Shown in pieces: positions 1 to 6,756 of a DNA stretch of 6,854 bases. The stretch comes from an uncultured Saprospiraceae bacterium (lineage in GTDB: Bacteria; Bacteroidota; Bacteroidia; Chitinophagales; Saprospiraceae), in assembly GCA_938044055.1 (NCBI GenBank), contig CALIQO010000326.1:1-6854 (forward strand), written 5' to 3'. How positions within the stretch are numbered: the stretch's first letter is position 1; each line of letters opens with the position of its first letter. Below the pieces are notes generated by a model that was not told where the DNA came from, made no database searches, and saw only the letters and a program-made list of their open reading frames with translations. The position numbers were made by a program, and so were the translations under genes.

Positions 1-451
1 AATGAATAGGGGTGAAGTGATTAGGGTTGTATAATAATGCCACATCGATGCCCCTTCTATCAGGTGAATCTATGTGGACGATTTTATAATTTTTATCTTT
101 AATACTTGATTGTTCTACAAGATCTTCAAGTACTTTTCTATTCTCAACTTCTGCTACACCTAAGAAAGACAACCCATTTGGGTTTTTTTCTTTTCCTATC
201 TGGCTGATGACATAAGCCATGTTGGCTAGTTTTTCATTATACTTTTCTTGCGTCCAGGCACGCTTGCCATCGGGAGTAAATTCTTCGTCTCGGATTAAAG
301 GATCATCCTCTGTATCGAATAGGTTTTCGACATTATAAAATCCAGCTGTAACTATTTTATACTGAGCTTCCTGGCCATACATCGGAGAATTCAGGAGCAT
401 AAATAGAGGAAATATTAAAATAGAAAACGTATTGATAACGGTCTTGCTCAT
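1..451 (-). CDS. Secreted endonuclease/exonuclease/phosphatase family protein, 3' part missing
   Basis: The minus strand is open from an ATG at 451 to the left edge, giving 150 residues with no stop; the C-terminal part lies outside the window. Residues 1-26 form a signal peptide (basic start, then a hydrophobic core with ILIFPLFMLL), so the enzyme is exported. The mature part carries hallmarks of the DNase I-like EEP fold as found in Bacteroidota: FYNVENLFDT (38-47, with the active-site Asn at 40), GVAEVEN (98-104, E101 as the likely metal-binding Glu) and DSPDRRGIDVALLY (128-141). The family cleaves phosphodiester or phosphomonoester bonds in nucleic acids, nucleotides, inositol phosphates or phospholipids; the substrate cannot be told from this part. 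The catalytic His and Asp residues near the C terminus are not visible. An AGGAAAG stretch about 13 nt before the ATG may help initiation. It is divergent from the receptor gene, with 158 bp between the start codons. Family assignment is firm; function as a nuclease is inferred. Confidence 0.9.
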   Translation of the reverse strand, partial: MSKTVINTFSILIFPLFMLLNSPMYGQEAQYKIVTAGFYNVENLFDTEDDPLIRDEEFTPDGKRAWTQEKYNEKLANMAYVISQIGKEKNPNGLSFLGVAEVENRKVLEDLVEQSSIKDKNYKIVHIDSPDRRGIDVALLYNPNHFTPIH

Positions 452-472
452 AATATGGGTTGATCTTTCCTG

Positions 473-480
473 CAAATTTA
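473..480 (-). promoter_or_regulatory. Candidate -7 element for the EEP gene
   Basis: On the minus strand this reads TAAATTTG, a full match to the Bacteroidota primary-sigma -7 consensus TAnnTTTG. It lies 21 nt before the ATG at 451, which would give a leader of roughly 15 nt. The nearest upstream TTG (508-506) is 25 nt away, longer than the usual spacing of about 19-21 nt, so the -33 half is not supported. In AT-rich DNA such an octamer can occur by chance. Confidence 0.35.
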
Positions 481-523
481 TATAATTAAAACGACTGCTG
501 AGATTCAAGTTCATATTTAATCT

Positions 524-553
524 ATTGTTAATATTAATGTCCGCATATTTTAG
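524..553 (+). promoter_or_regulatory. Candidate promoter with palindrome for the receptor operon
   Basis: ATTG at 524-527 and TATTTTAG at 546-553 are separated by 18 nt and resemble the Bacteroidota -33 TTTG and -7 TAnnTTTG elements (one mismatch each). Transcription would start near 560, leaving a leader of about 50 nt before the ATG at 610. A perfect 10-bp palindrome, TTAATATTAA (528-537), lies in the spacer, where a bound regulator would block polymerase. TGTTAAT occurs at 526-532 and again at 554-560. An alternative -7 is TACTTTTA at 575-582, without a good -33. All of this is motif reading in AT-rich DNA and is tentative. Confidence 0.3.
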
Positions 554-609
554 TGTTAATTCGGTAATTGAATGTACTTTTACACCTTAATACCAACCTT
601 ACCATTTCT

Positions 610-3366
610 ATGTTAAGACGCAGAACCTTATCTCTAGTCATACTAATCTCCCTTTTTAGTATTTCTTTAATTTCAGCTCAATATTCTGTTAAAGGAATCG
701 TTCACGATAAAAATGGCGCTCCAGTGATCGGCGCGCTAGTGGATTTAGGAGAAGGTGAAAATTCTTCCTTTACGAATGCTCTAGGCAAATTCACATTATT
801 TGACGTAAGTGACGGTAGTTACTCTATAACCATAAGCCCAGATAACGGATCTACACTGACCTTACCGATTAACGTCTCTGGAGCAGATCTAGATGTGGGT
901 ATATTGAATATCGGAGAAATCCTTATCACCGATGAAGAATCGGATATAGCTGTGATCAGTATAGGGGATATCGATGCAGGAGGAGACGATATTGATCTTG
1001 CTTTTTCATCTGTACTAAGTTCAGGTGGAGATGTTTTTCAGGATGCCGCTTCCTTTAATCTATTTGCCGGAAGATTCCGAGCGAGAGGATACAACAATGA
1101 TAGGACACTATTACATCTTAATGGGATGCCGGTCAACGACCTTGATGATGGATTTATTTACTGGGCAGCCTGGGGTGGATTGAACGACGTATTTAGAAAC
1201 AGAAGCGGAAATTTATCGTTGAATTCGAGCGGAATAGCTTTCGGTGGAATAGGAGGTAGTTCATCTATTGACTTAAGAGCTAAGAATCAGAGACCTGGAT
1301 TTAGAGCCAGGACTACGTACAGTAATAGATCTTATCAGAAAAGAGTTGCACTTACTTACAATTCAGGTGAAAGAGAAGATGGGTGGTCATTTTCAGTTTC
1401 TGGGGCCAGAAGATGGGGTGACAGAGGCTATATAGAAGGAACGTATTACGATGCTTGGTCTTACTTTGCCTCTATAGGAAAAGAAATAGGAGAAAAACAC
1501 AATCTTAATCTGGTTCTATTCGGAGCGCCCCTGGATAGAGGCAGATCCAGTGGTTCTGTACAAGAAATGTACGATATCACAGGTTCCGTTTATTATAATC
1601 CCAACTGGGGATATCAGAATGGTGAAGTTAGAAACAGTCGAGCATACAGATCACATCAACCATTCGGAATACTGACGCATGATTTTCAGATATCTGATAA
1701 TACTAAACTGACAACTTCTCTAGGAATTGAAGTGGGAAATTTCGGATCGACTCGTTTAGATTGGTACCTTGCTCCAGATCCTAGACCTGATTATTATAGA
1801 AAACTTCCTTCTTTCCAGGATTCTCCACAAGCGAGGTTACAAGTGGAAGAATACTACAAGAATAATCCAGATGTATGGCAAATACAGTGGGATAGAATGT
1901 ATGAAATTAATAGAAATAGGTTCGAAACGATAGACAATGTAGACGGTGTTTCTGGAGCACAAGTTCAAGGTAACTTATCTGCATATATAGTTGAAGAACA
2001 ACGATTCGATAACAATAAATTATCCTTCAATAGTATCTTAGAAAGTGCGATCTCTTCTTCATTAACCATTCATGGAGGGATCAATTACTTAAAGGAGCGT
2101 GCTGAAAATTTCAAGGTACTAGATGATCTTTTAGGGGGTGATTTTTATCTTGATTTGGATGAATTCGCAATTAGGGATTTTCCTAATAATCCAGATGCAT
2201 CCCAGAATGATTTAAACAATCCTAATCGGGTAGTCAGAGAGGGAGATATATTTGGATATCATTTTGATATTAATACAACGAAGGCAGGTACATGGGGACA
2301 AGCAACTTATATAGGAGATAAACTTGATGGACACATAAGTGCAGAACTGTCGAGGACATCTTTTTACAGAGATGGAAAATTTAGAAGTGGAAGGTTCCCT
2401 GATAACTCTTTCGGGAAGTCAGAAACCCAGTCTTTCTCTAATTACGGCCTTAAAGGTGGATTGACATATAAACTAGATGGTAGAAATTATGTATACCTTA
2501 ATGGTACAGTAAGAACTAAAGCTCCTTTTGCAAGATTTTCTTATCTGTCCTCAAGAACTAGAGATCAAGTTGTAGATGGCTTGACAAGCGAAAAAATATA
2601 CGGTGGAGAAGCGGGTTATATTGTCCGATTCCCTGGTTTAAAAGGAAGAATTACCGGGTACTATACTGAATTTAAAGATCAGATTGACAATATTTCATTT
2701 TACCATGATGAAGAGCGTTCCTTTGTTAATTACGTGATGACAGGAATAGATAAGCGCCATATGGGTATAGAAGTGGGCGTTGAAGCAAGATTGAGTTCTA
2801 CATTGACCTTAGAACTAGCTGGCGCGCATGGAGAATACATACACACAAGTAGACCTTCGGCGACAATAACACTAGATAACAATGCAGATGTTTTAGATGA
2901 AGGCAGAACAGTATACTTAAACAATTTCTATGTTCCTGGGACTCCACAGACAGCAGGATCTATAGGATTAAATTATCGTTCACCTAAATTCTGGTTCATT
3001 AACTTAAATGTCAACTTATTCGACAGATCCTATCTCGACTTCAATCCAGATAGACGTACAGAAGTAGGAACGGAACTCGTCGTTAAAAATGAGCAACCTG
3101 AATTATGGAACTCTATACTTCAACAAGAAAGACTTGATGGCCAGATGACTGTAGATATATTCGCAGGAAAATCATGGAGAATAGATGATTACTTTATCGC
3201 ATTCAATTTAAGTGCGAGCAACTTGCTTAATAACCAAGACTTTATAACAGGTGGATTCGAACAATATCGGTTCGATTATGAAGAGAAAGATATAAATCGC
3301 TTTCCGCCCAGATACTTTTATGCATATGGCACTAACTTTTCTGCCAACTTAAGTGTCAGCTTTTAA
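610..3366 (+). CDS. TonB-dependent outer-membrane receptor with N-terminal carboxypeptidase-regulatory-like domain
   Basis: A 918-aa outer-membrane active transporter that would import a bound ligand into the periplasm using TonB-ExbB-ExbD energy. The ATG at 610 is preferred over an in-frame TTG at 568 because it begins directly with a signal peptide, MLRRR plus a hydrophobic core ending ISA|Q (cleavage after about residue 23); the 14 extra codons would only bury it. Residues 26-100 are a carboxypeptidase-regulatory-like beta-sandwich (VKGIVHDKNGAPVIGA, then NALGKFTLFDV and GSYSITI), common at the N terminus of Bacteroidota receptors. The plug spans about 120-225, with RFRARGYNNDRTLLHLNGMP and a GGIGGSSSIDLR end. 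The rest is a 22-strand-type beta-barrel with long loops; late signatures include IYGGEAGYIVRF, GIDKRHMGIEVGVEA and a terminal Phe (SVSF). The plug lacks the SusC wording and the partner is not SusD, so it is not called SusC. It lies 26 nt before the lipoprotein gene, its likely surface partner. Ligand unknown; nucleic acid or a phosphate-containing polymer is inferred from context. Confidence 0.93.
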   Translation: MLRRRTLSLVILISLFSISLISAQYSVKGIVHDKNGAPVIGALVDLGEGENSSFTNALGKFTLFDVSDGSYSITISPDNGSTLTLPINVSGADLDVGILNIGEILITDEESDIAVISIGDIDAGGDDIDLAFSSVLSSGGDVFQDAASFNLFAGRFRARGYNNDRTLLHLNGMPVNDLDDGFIYWAAWGGLNDVFRNRSGNLSLNSSGIAFGGIGGSSSIDLRAKNQRPGFRARTTYSNRSYQKRVALTYNSGEREDGWSFSVSGARRWGDRGYIEGTYYDAWSYFASIGKEIGEKHNLNLVLFGAPLDRGRSSGSVQEMYDITGSVYYNPNWGYQNGEVRNSRAYRSHQPFGILTHDFQISDNTKLTTSLGIEVGNFGSTRLDWYLAPDPRPDYYRKLPSFQDSPQARLQVEEYYKNNPDVWQIQWDRMYEINRNRFETIDNVDGVSGAQVQGNLSAYIVEEQRFDNNKLSFNSILESAISSSLTIHGGINYLKERAENFKVLDDLLGGDFYLDLDEFAIRDFPNNPDASQNDLNNPNRVVREGDIFGYHFDINTTKAGTWGQATYIGDKLDGHISAELSRTSFYRDGKFRSGRFPDNSFGKSETQSFSNYGLKGGLTYKLDGRNYVYLNGTVRTKAPFARFSYLSSRTRDQVVDGLTSEKIYGGEAGYIVRFPGLKGRITGYYTEFKDQIDNISFYHDEERSFVNYVMTGIDKRHMGIEVGVEARLSSTLTLELAGAHGEYIHTSRPSATITLDNNADVLDEGRTVYLNNFYVPGTPQTAGSIGLNYRSPKFWFINLNVNLFDRSYLDFNPDRRTEVGTELVVKNEQPELWNSILQQERLDGQMTVDIFAGKSWRIDDYFIAFNLSASNLLNNQDFITGGFEQYRFDYEEKDINRFPPRYFYAYGTNFSANLSVSF

Positions 3367-3392
3367 TTACGAATATTCCAAATCTTAGTTAT

Positions 3393-6035
3393 ATGAAAAT
3401 TTCACTATTGAAAACGTATTTCTTTTTATTCTGCATAAGCAGTTTCGTATTTTCTTGTGTAGACAATGATTTTGATGAGCCACCATCTGGAGGTAATGAT
3501 CCAGAGATTTCTGCAGATCAGATTACCAACTTAGAAGAAGTACTGGCTCTATGGGTGCCAGGGGATACTGCCAGAATAGGGTTGAATAAATACCTCCAAG
3601 GTGTCGTCGTAGCCGATGATAAGTCAGGTAATTTTTTTAGAGGTTTTGTGATAGAAGATGAAAACAGTGATCTCGGAATCTTCTTACTTATAGATGATGT
3701 AGAACTATTCAACACATATCCTGTAGGTAGAAGAGTATTCGTGAAGCTCGATGATTTATATATCGCCGATTTTAATGGATTGCCCCAGATCGGGGCCACT
3801 CCTTTTCAAAATGGTAATTTTATAAATCTCTCAGGCATTCAATCTGAAATTGCGAAAAACGAAGTTGTATTACCTGGTAAAGTAGGAGTACCGGTAACAC
3901 CTAGAGTGAGAACAATTAATGAATTACAACAATCGGATCTTAACACATTAGTAATGCTAGAGGATGTTCAGTTTAAAGCCGGATCCGCTGGTGTTTCTTA
4001 TGCCATTACAGAGCCTTCTCCATCAGGTGTTAATCATAACCTTGCTGATTGTGTCAATAACGAAATACTGGTTAGGACTTCAGGGTTCTCTGATTTTGCT
4101 AATGAAATTACTCCAGAAGGAAATGGAGATATAACAGGAGTGTATGGCGTATTTGGTAACGACCAGCAGTTGCTTATGCGTGATCTAAACGATATATCGT
4201 TTGACGCGGCAAGATGTGAAACACCGACAATTACCATTTCTTCTGTAAGAGAGATTTTTAATCAAGGAGGAAGTTCTGCACCCGCTGGAGTCATTTCTGG
4301 AATTGTAATTTCAGATAGAAACACAGGAAATGTAAATGGTCAAAATATATTCTTCCAAGATGAATCAGCCGGTGTATTAGTAAGGTTTGATGATAACCAC
4401 AGTTTTAATATAGGAGCCCGCCTTAATATAGATGTTTCAGGACAGGAACTCTCGGAGTTTAGAGGATTGATGCAGATCAATAATGTGCCTACAGGAAGTG
4501 TTGAAATTCTAGGAGAAGGGTCTCTTCCAGATCCACAAGTGGTAACAACTTCTCAACTTGTAAATAGTGCAAGAGATTATGAATCAGAATATATAAAAGT
4601 GGAGAATGCTACCATAAGCGGTGGGACTACATATGGTGGTGGAAGAACTGTAAATGATGCTACAGGATCGATTGATATGTTTACACAAACAGGAGCAACT
4701 TTCGCTAATGATCCAATTCCGACTGGAACAGTTTCTGTAACCGGGATAGCATCTGTGTTTAATTCACCTCAGATTATTTTAAACAGTTCTTCAGATGTTA
4801 CAGGAGGAATGACTGGTGGAGGAGGTGGAGATGGTGATCTAGTTACTATTTCTAGTTTGAGAAGCGCTTTTTCTGGTGGTGCTTCTGCTGCTGATGAAGG
4901 ATTTATACAAGGAGTTGTGATCTCCGATAGAAACACCAACAATATCAATGGAAGAAATCTATTTATTCAGGATGGGTCAGCTGGTATCGTTGTGAGATTT
5001 GCTGAGGATCATGGATATGATCTCGGAGATGAAATAAAAGTCGTTGTAACTGGTCAAGAACTCTCTGAATTTAGATCACTGATTCAAGTGAATAATGTTC
5101 CCCTGGCAAATGGATCAATTGTAGGTTCCACTTCATTACCAGACGCCAACCGTGTTACCATTTCTGAACTAATTGCTGGAATAGATGATTTAGAATCCAC
5201 TAGAATACTTCTTGAAAATGTCACCTTATCTGGGAACACTTCTTATGGTGGTTCTGTAACTGTATCAGATGGTCAGAATACCATCAGTATGTTTACGGGA
5301 GCAAGCGCTACCTTCGCAGGAACAGCATTGCCTTCTGGCGAAGTAGACATAACTGCGATTGCTTCTAGATTTAATGATCCTCAGATTATTATCAATGGAC
5401 CAGATGATGTTGAAGAAGATGGTTCCGGCGGTGGCGGTGGCGGAGGAGACAATCTCCCACTCATTTCTTTAAGAGATGCCTTCGAATCAGGATCTACTTC
5501 TGCACCTTCTGGAAGTATAAAGGGAGTAGTTATTTCAGATTACCAATCTCAGAATACTACAGTTCGAAATCTCCATATTCAAGATGCTAGCGGTGGAATC
5601 ACCATACGTTTCGAAGAAGAACATAGTTATGCTCTAGGCACCGAATTAGAGATTGATGTAAGTGGACTGGAATTATCAGAATTCAGAGGCTTACTCCAGG
5701 TCAACAACGTTCCTAGTGCTCGTGTAGTAAGAGAAGCCTCAGGTACTCCACCAGAACCCAAGGTTATAACTATCAGTAGTCTTTTATCTCAATTCGAGGA
5801 TTTAGAGTCTACCTTGGTTCGATTAAATGATGTAAGTCTTTCAAGTGGTACGGGTACTTTTGAAAGTACAGTTACAGTAACTGATGGATCCGGCATGATC
5901 ATAACCTTTGTTCGGTCAGATGCATCATTCAGTGGATCGAGTTTACCATCTGGAAGTGTTGATATGATAGGCATTGTTACACAGTTTGATGATCCTCAAG
6001 TAACAATCAGGACACTTGCGGATATTATAGAATAG
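3393..6035 (+). CDS. DUF5689-type surface lipoprotein with three extra tandem OB-fold-like modules
   Basis: An 880-aa lipoprotein. The signal peptide ends in FVFSC, with the lipidated Cys at 22, followed by VDNDFDEP. Acidic residues just after the Cys resemble the Bacteroidota lipoprotein export signal, suggesting surface display. Residues 40-275 match DUF5689: IGLNKYLQGVVVADDKSGNF (62-81), a GFVIEDE strand, VGRRVFVKLDDLYI, then LVMLEDVQF and a second half with C220 and C275, a possible disulfide. Three related modules follow at about 280-470, 483-673 and 689-880, the last two each preceded by a Gly-rich linker. Each module has an OB-like first half (G-V-V-I-S-D..., IQD..., LSEFRGL-Q-NNVP) and a second half (LENVTLSG, ATFA, PQI). 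The first half recalls OB-fold domains of extracellular nucleases such as YhcR, hence a possible nucleic-acid-binding role (inference). There is no catalytic motif and no C-terminal type IX sorting domain. It probably works with the preceding receptor as a capture protein, in the position SusD holds in Sus systems, although it has no SusD fold. Specific ligand unknown. Confidence 0.85.
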   Translation: MKISLLKTYFFLFCISSFVFSCVDNDFDEPPSGGNDPEISADQITNLEEVLALWVPGDTARIGLNKYLQGVVVADDKSGNFFRGFVIEDENSDLGIFLLIDDVELFNTYPVGRRVFVKLDDLYIADFNGLPQIGATPFQNGNFINLSGIQSEIAKNEVVLPGKVGVPVTPRVRTINELQQSDLNTLVMLEDVQFKAGSAGVSYAITEPSPSGVNHNLADCVNNEILVRTSGFSDFANEITPEGNGDITGVYGVFGNDQQLLMRDLNDISFDAARCETPTITISSVREIFNQGGSSAPAGVISGIVISDRNTGNVNGQNIFFQDESAGVLVRFDDNHSFNIGARLNIDVSGQELSEFRGLMQINNVPTGSVEILGEGSLPDPQVVTTSQLVNSARDYESEYIKVENATISGGTTYGGGRTVNDATGSIDMFTQTGATFANDPIPTGTVSVTGIASVFNSPQIILNSSSDVTGGMTGGGGGDGDLVTISSLRSAFSGGASAADEGFIQGVVISDRNTNNINGRNLFIQDGSAGIVVRFAEDHGYDLGDEIKVVVTGQELSEFRSLIQVNNVPLANGSIVGSTSLPDANRVTISELIAGIDDLESTRILLENVTLSGNTSYGGSVTVSDGQNTISMFTGASATFAGTALPSGEVDITAIASRFNDPQIIINGPDDVEEDGSGGGGGGGDNLPLISLRDAFESGSTSAPSGSIKGVVISDYQSQNTTVRNLHIQDASGGITIRFEEEHSYALGTELEIDVSGLELSEFRGLLQVNNVPSARVVREASGTPPEPKVITISSLLSQFEDLESTLVRLNDVSLSSGTGTFESTVTVTDGSGMIITFVRSDASFSGSSLPSGSVDMIGIVTQFDDPQVTIRTLADIIE
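4803..4838 (+). other. Gly-rich linker between modules 1 and 2
   Basis: Codes for residues 471-482, GGMTGGGGGDGD, low-complexity and flexible, marking the boundary between the first two modules. It uses mainly GGA and GGT codons, in contrast to the GGC/GGT pattern of the second linker. Confidence 0.8.
5427..5447 (+). repeat. Period-6 GGCGGT microsatellite coding a hepta-Gly linker
   Basis: GGCGGT is repeated as GGCGGT GGCGGT GGCGGA GGA, coding seven Gly (residues 679-685) between modules 2 and 3. It is a local GC-rich island in an AT-rich gene. Slippage by whole 6-nt units would change linker length by two Gly without breaking the frame. Confidence 0.8.
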
Positions 6036-6040
6036 GGCAC

Positions 6041-6754
6041 ATGGATATTTTTAAGACAAAGGCTTTTGACATAAAGCAAAAGCAGAATGTCATGAAGGTC
6101 AACATTGATGCTATAGTACTTGCTGCATGGACGGATTATAGAGAAGTAGACTCTGTTCTAGATATAGGTACAGGTACCGGAATAATCGCATTAATCGCTG
6201 CCCAGAAATCAGATTCAAGTCATATTGTAGGCATTGAAATTTCTGAAGAATGTGCTGAAGAAGCTAAAGTGAATTTTGAGAATTCACAGTATGCTTCTAA
6301 CCTTAAAGTTGTATGCGAAAGCATCCAAGATTATGCAAGATCTTCTTCAGAAAAGTATGCACTTATAATTTCTAACCCGCCATTTTTTTCAGGAGGAACG
6401 TTTTCCGATAATGAGAACAAGTTTAATGTAAGACATACCCCGAAACTTTCTAATGGCGAGTTGCTGATTGCCGTAAGAAAGTTGATGAAACAAGATGGTC
6501 GTTTTACAATCGTATTGCCTTATTTAGAGGGGGAAAGATTTATAGATATGGCTGCTCGTTACGATCTATATCCAGATAAGATTATGGAAATCCACAACAT
6601 GAAAAACAGTGCTATTGAACGACTTTTAATTTCTCTAAAATTTGGCACAAAAGAAGAGGGCATAGAACGTCATTCTTTCAATATATGTAAAGAGGATGGA
6701 AGTTATACAGATGAATACTTAAGGTTGACTGAGGATATTCTTATAACAGAGTAG
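6041..6754 (+). CDS. trmN6: tRNA1(Val) (adenine(37)-N6)-methyltransferase
   Basis: A 237-aa cytoplasmic SAM-dependent methyltransferase of the YfiC/TrmN6 group, which methylates N6 of A37 next to the anticodon of tRNA1(Val); E. coli YfiC is of similar size (about 245 aa). The N-terminal family signature is present as FDIKQKQNVMKVNIDAIVLA, where the usual form is MKV-T-D-G-LLGAW; the Asp at 23 and AAW at 28-30 are kept. The SAM-binding motif I is DIGTGTGIIAL (41-51), the acidic end of strand 2 is in GIEIS (64-68), and the N6-adenine methyltransferase motif IV is NPPFF (112-116). RHTPKLSNGELL (131-142) is also typical. The ATG is 5 nt after the lipoprotein stop, with no room for a terminator, so transcription from upstream is likely. 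There is no sign of truncation. The family call is strong; the exact tRNA target is by homology only. Confidence 0.9.
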   Translation: MDIFKTKAFDIKQKQNVMKVNIDAIVLAAWTDYREVDSVLDIGTGTGIIALIAAQKSDSSHIVGIEISEECAEEAKVNFENSQYASNLKVVCESIQDYARSSSEKYALIISNPPFFSGGTFSDNENKFNVRHTPKLSNGELLIAVRKLMKQDGRFTIVLPYLEGERFIDMAARYDLYPDKIMEIHNMKNSAIERLLISLKFGTKEEGIERHSFNICKEDGSYTDEYLRLTEDILITE

Positions 6755-6756
6755 AT

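Larger units (their letters stand above)
4230..6032 (+). repeat. Three tandem protein-coding modules, pitch of about 612 nt
   Basis: Within the lipoprotein gene, three modules align with almost no length change. The Gly opening G(I/V)VISD is residue 303, 507 and 711 (nt 4299, 4911 and 5523); Ser of LSEFR is 354, 558 and 762; Asn of the EN/ND motif is 405, 609 and 812; Pro of PQ(I/V) is 459, 663 and 868. The period is thus 204 residues, give or take one. Copies 1 and 2 are closest (both have GQELSEFR, a YGG motif and MFT); copy 3 has lost YGG and MFT. The DNA copies differ at many synonymous sites, with shared runs of only about 11-12 nt such as CCTCAGATTATT in copies 1 and 2, so the duplication is old and recombination between copies is not recent. 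The DUF5689 part upstream looks like a fourth, more distant relative. Confidence 0.85.

Noticed and set aside
568..609. In-frame TTG at 568 as the start of the receptor
   Set aside because: It would place 14 residues without signal-peptide character before MLRRR and its hydrophobic core; the ATG at 610 gives a standard signal peptide directly.
2730..2924. Minus-strand open frame of 64 codons inside the receptor gene
   Set aside because: It lies fully antisense to a strongly supported barrel-coding region and has no recognisable domain.
3367..3392. Terminator between receptor and lipoprotein
   Set aside because: The 26-nt gap shows no hairpin followed by a T-run.
3518..3799. Minus-strand open frame of 93 codons inside the lipoprotein gene
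   Set aside because: Antisense to the DUF5689 region; Ser- and Thr-rich composition is that of a reverse-frame shadow.
4034..4237. Minus-strand open frame of 67 codons
   Set aside because: Antisense shadow with no domain and no initiation context.
5789..5974. Minus-strand open frame of 61 codons
   Set aside because: Antisense to module 3 of the lipoprotein; no independent support.
4230..6032. Repeats as a CRISPR array or recent DNA duplication
   Set aside because: The similarity is at protein level across units of about 612 nt with many synonymous differences; there are no short identical repeats with unique spacers.
610..6035. Classical SusC/SusD polysaccharide-utilisation pair
   Set aside because: The lipoprotein is beta-rich and OB-like with DUF5689 features, not the helical TPR fold of SusD, the receptor plug lacks SusC wording, and no glycoside hydrolase is visible.
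5900..6035. Type IX secretion C-terminal sorting domain on the lipoprotein
   Set aside because: The end (TLADIIE) is simply the end of module 3; no typical sorting-domain motif, and the protein is a lipoprotein.
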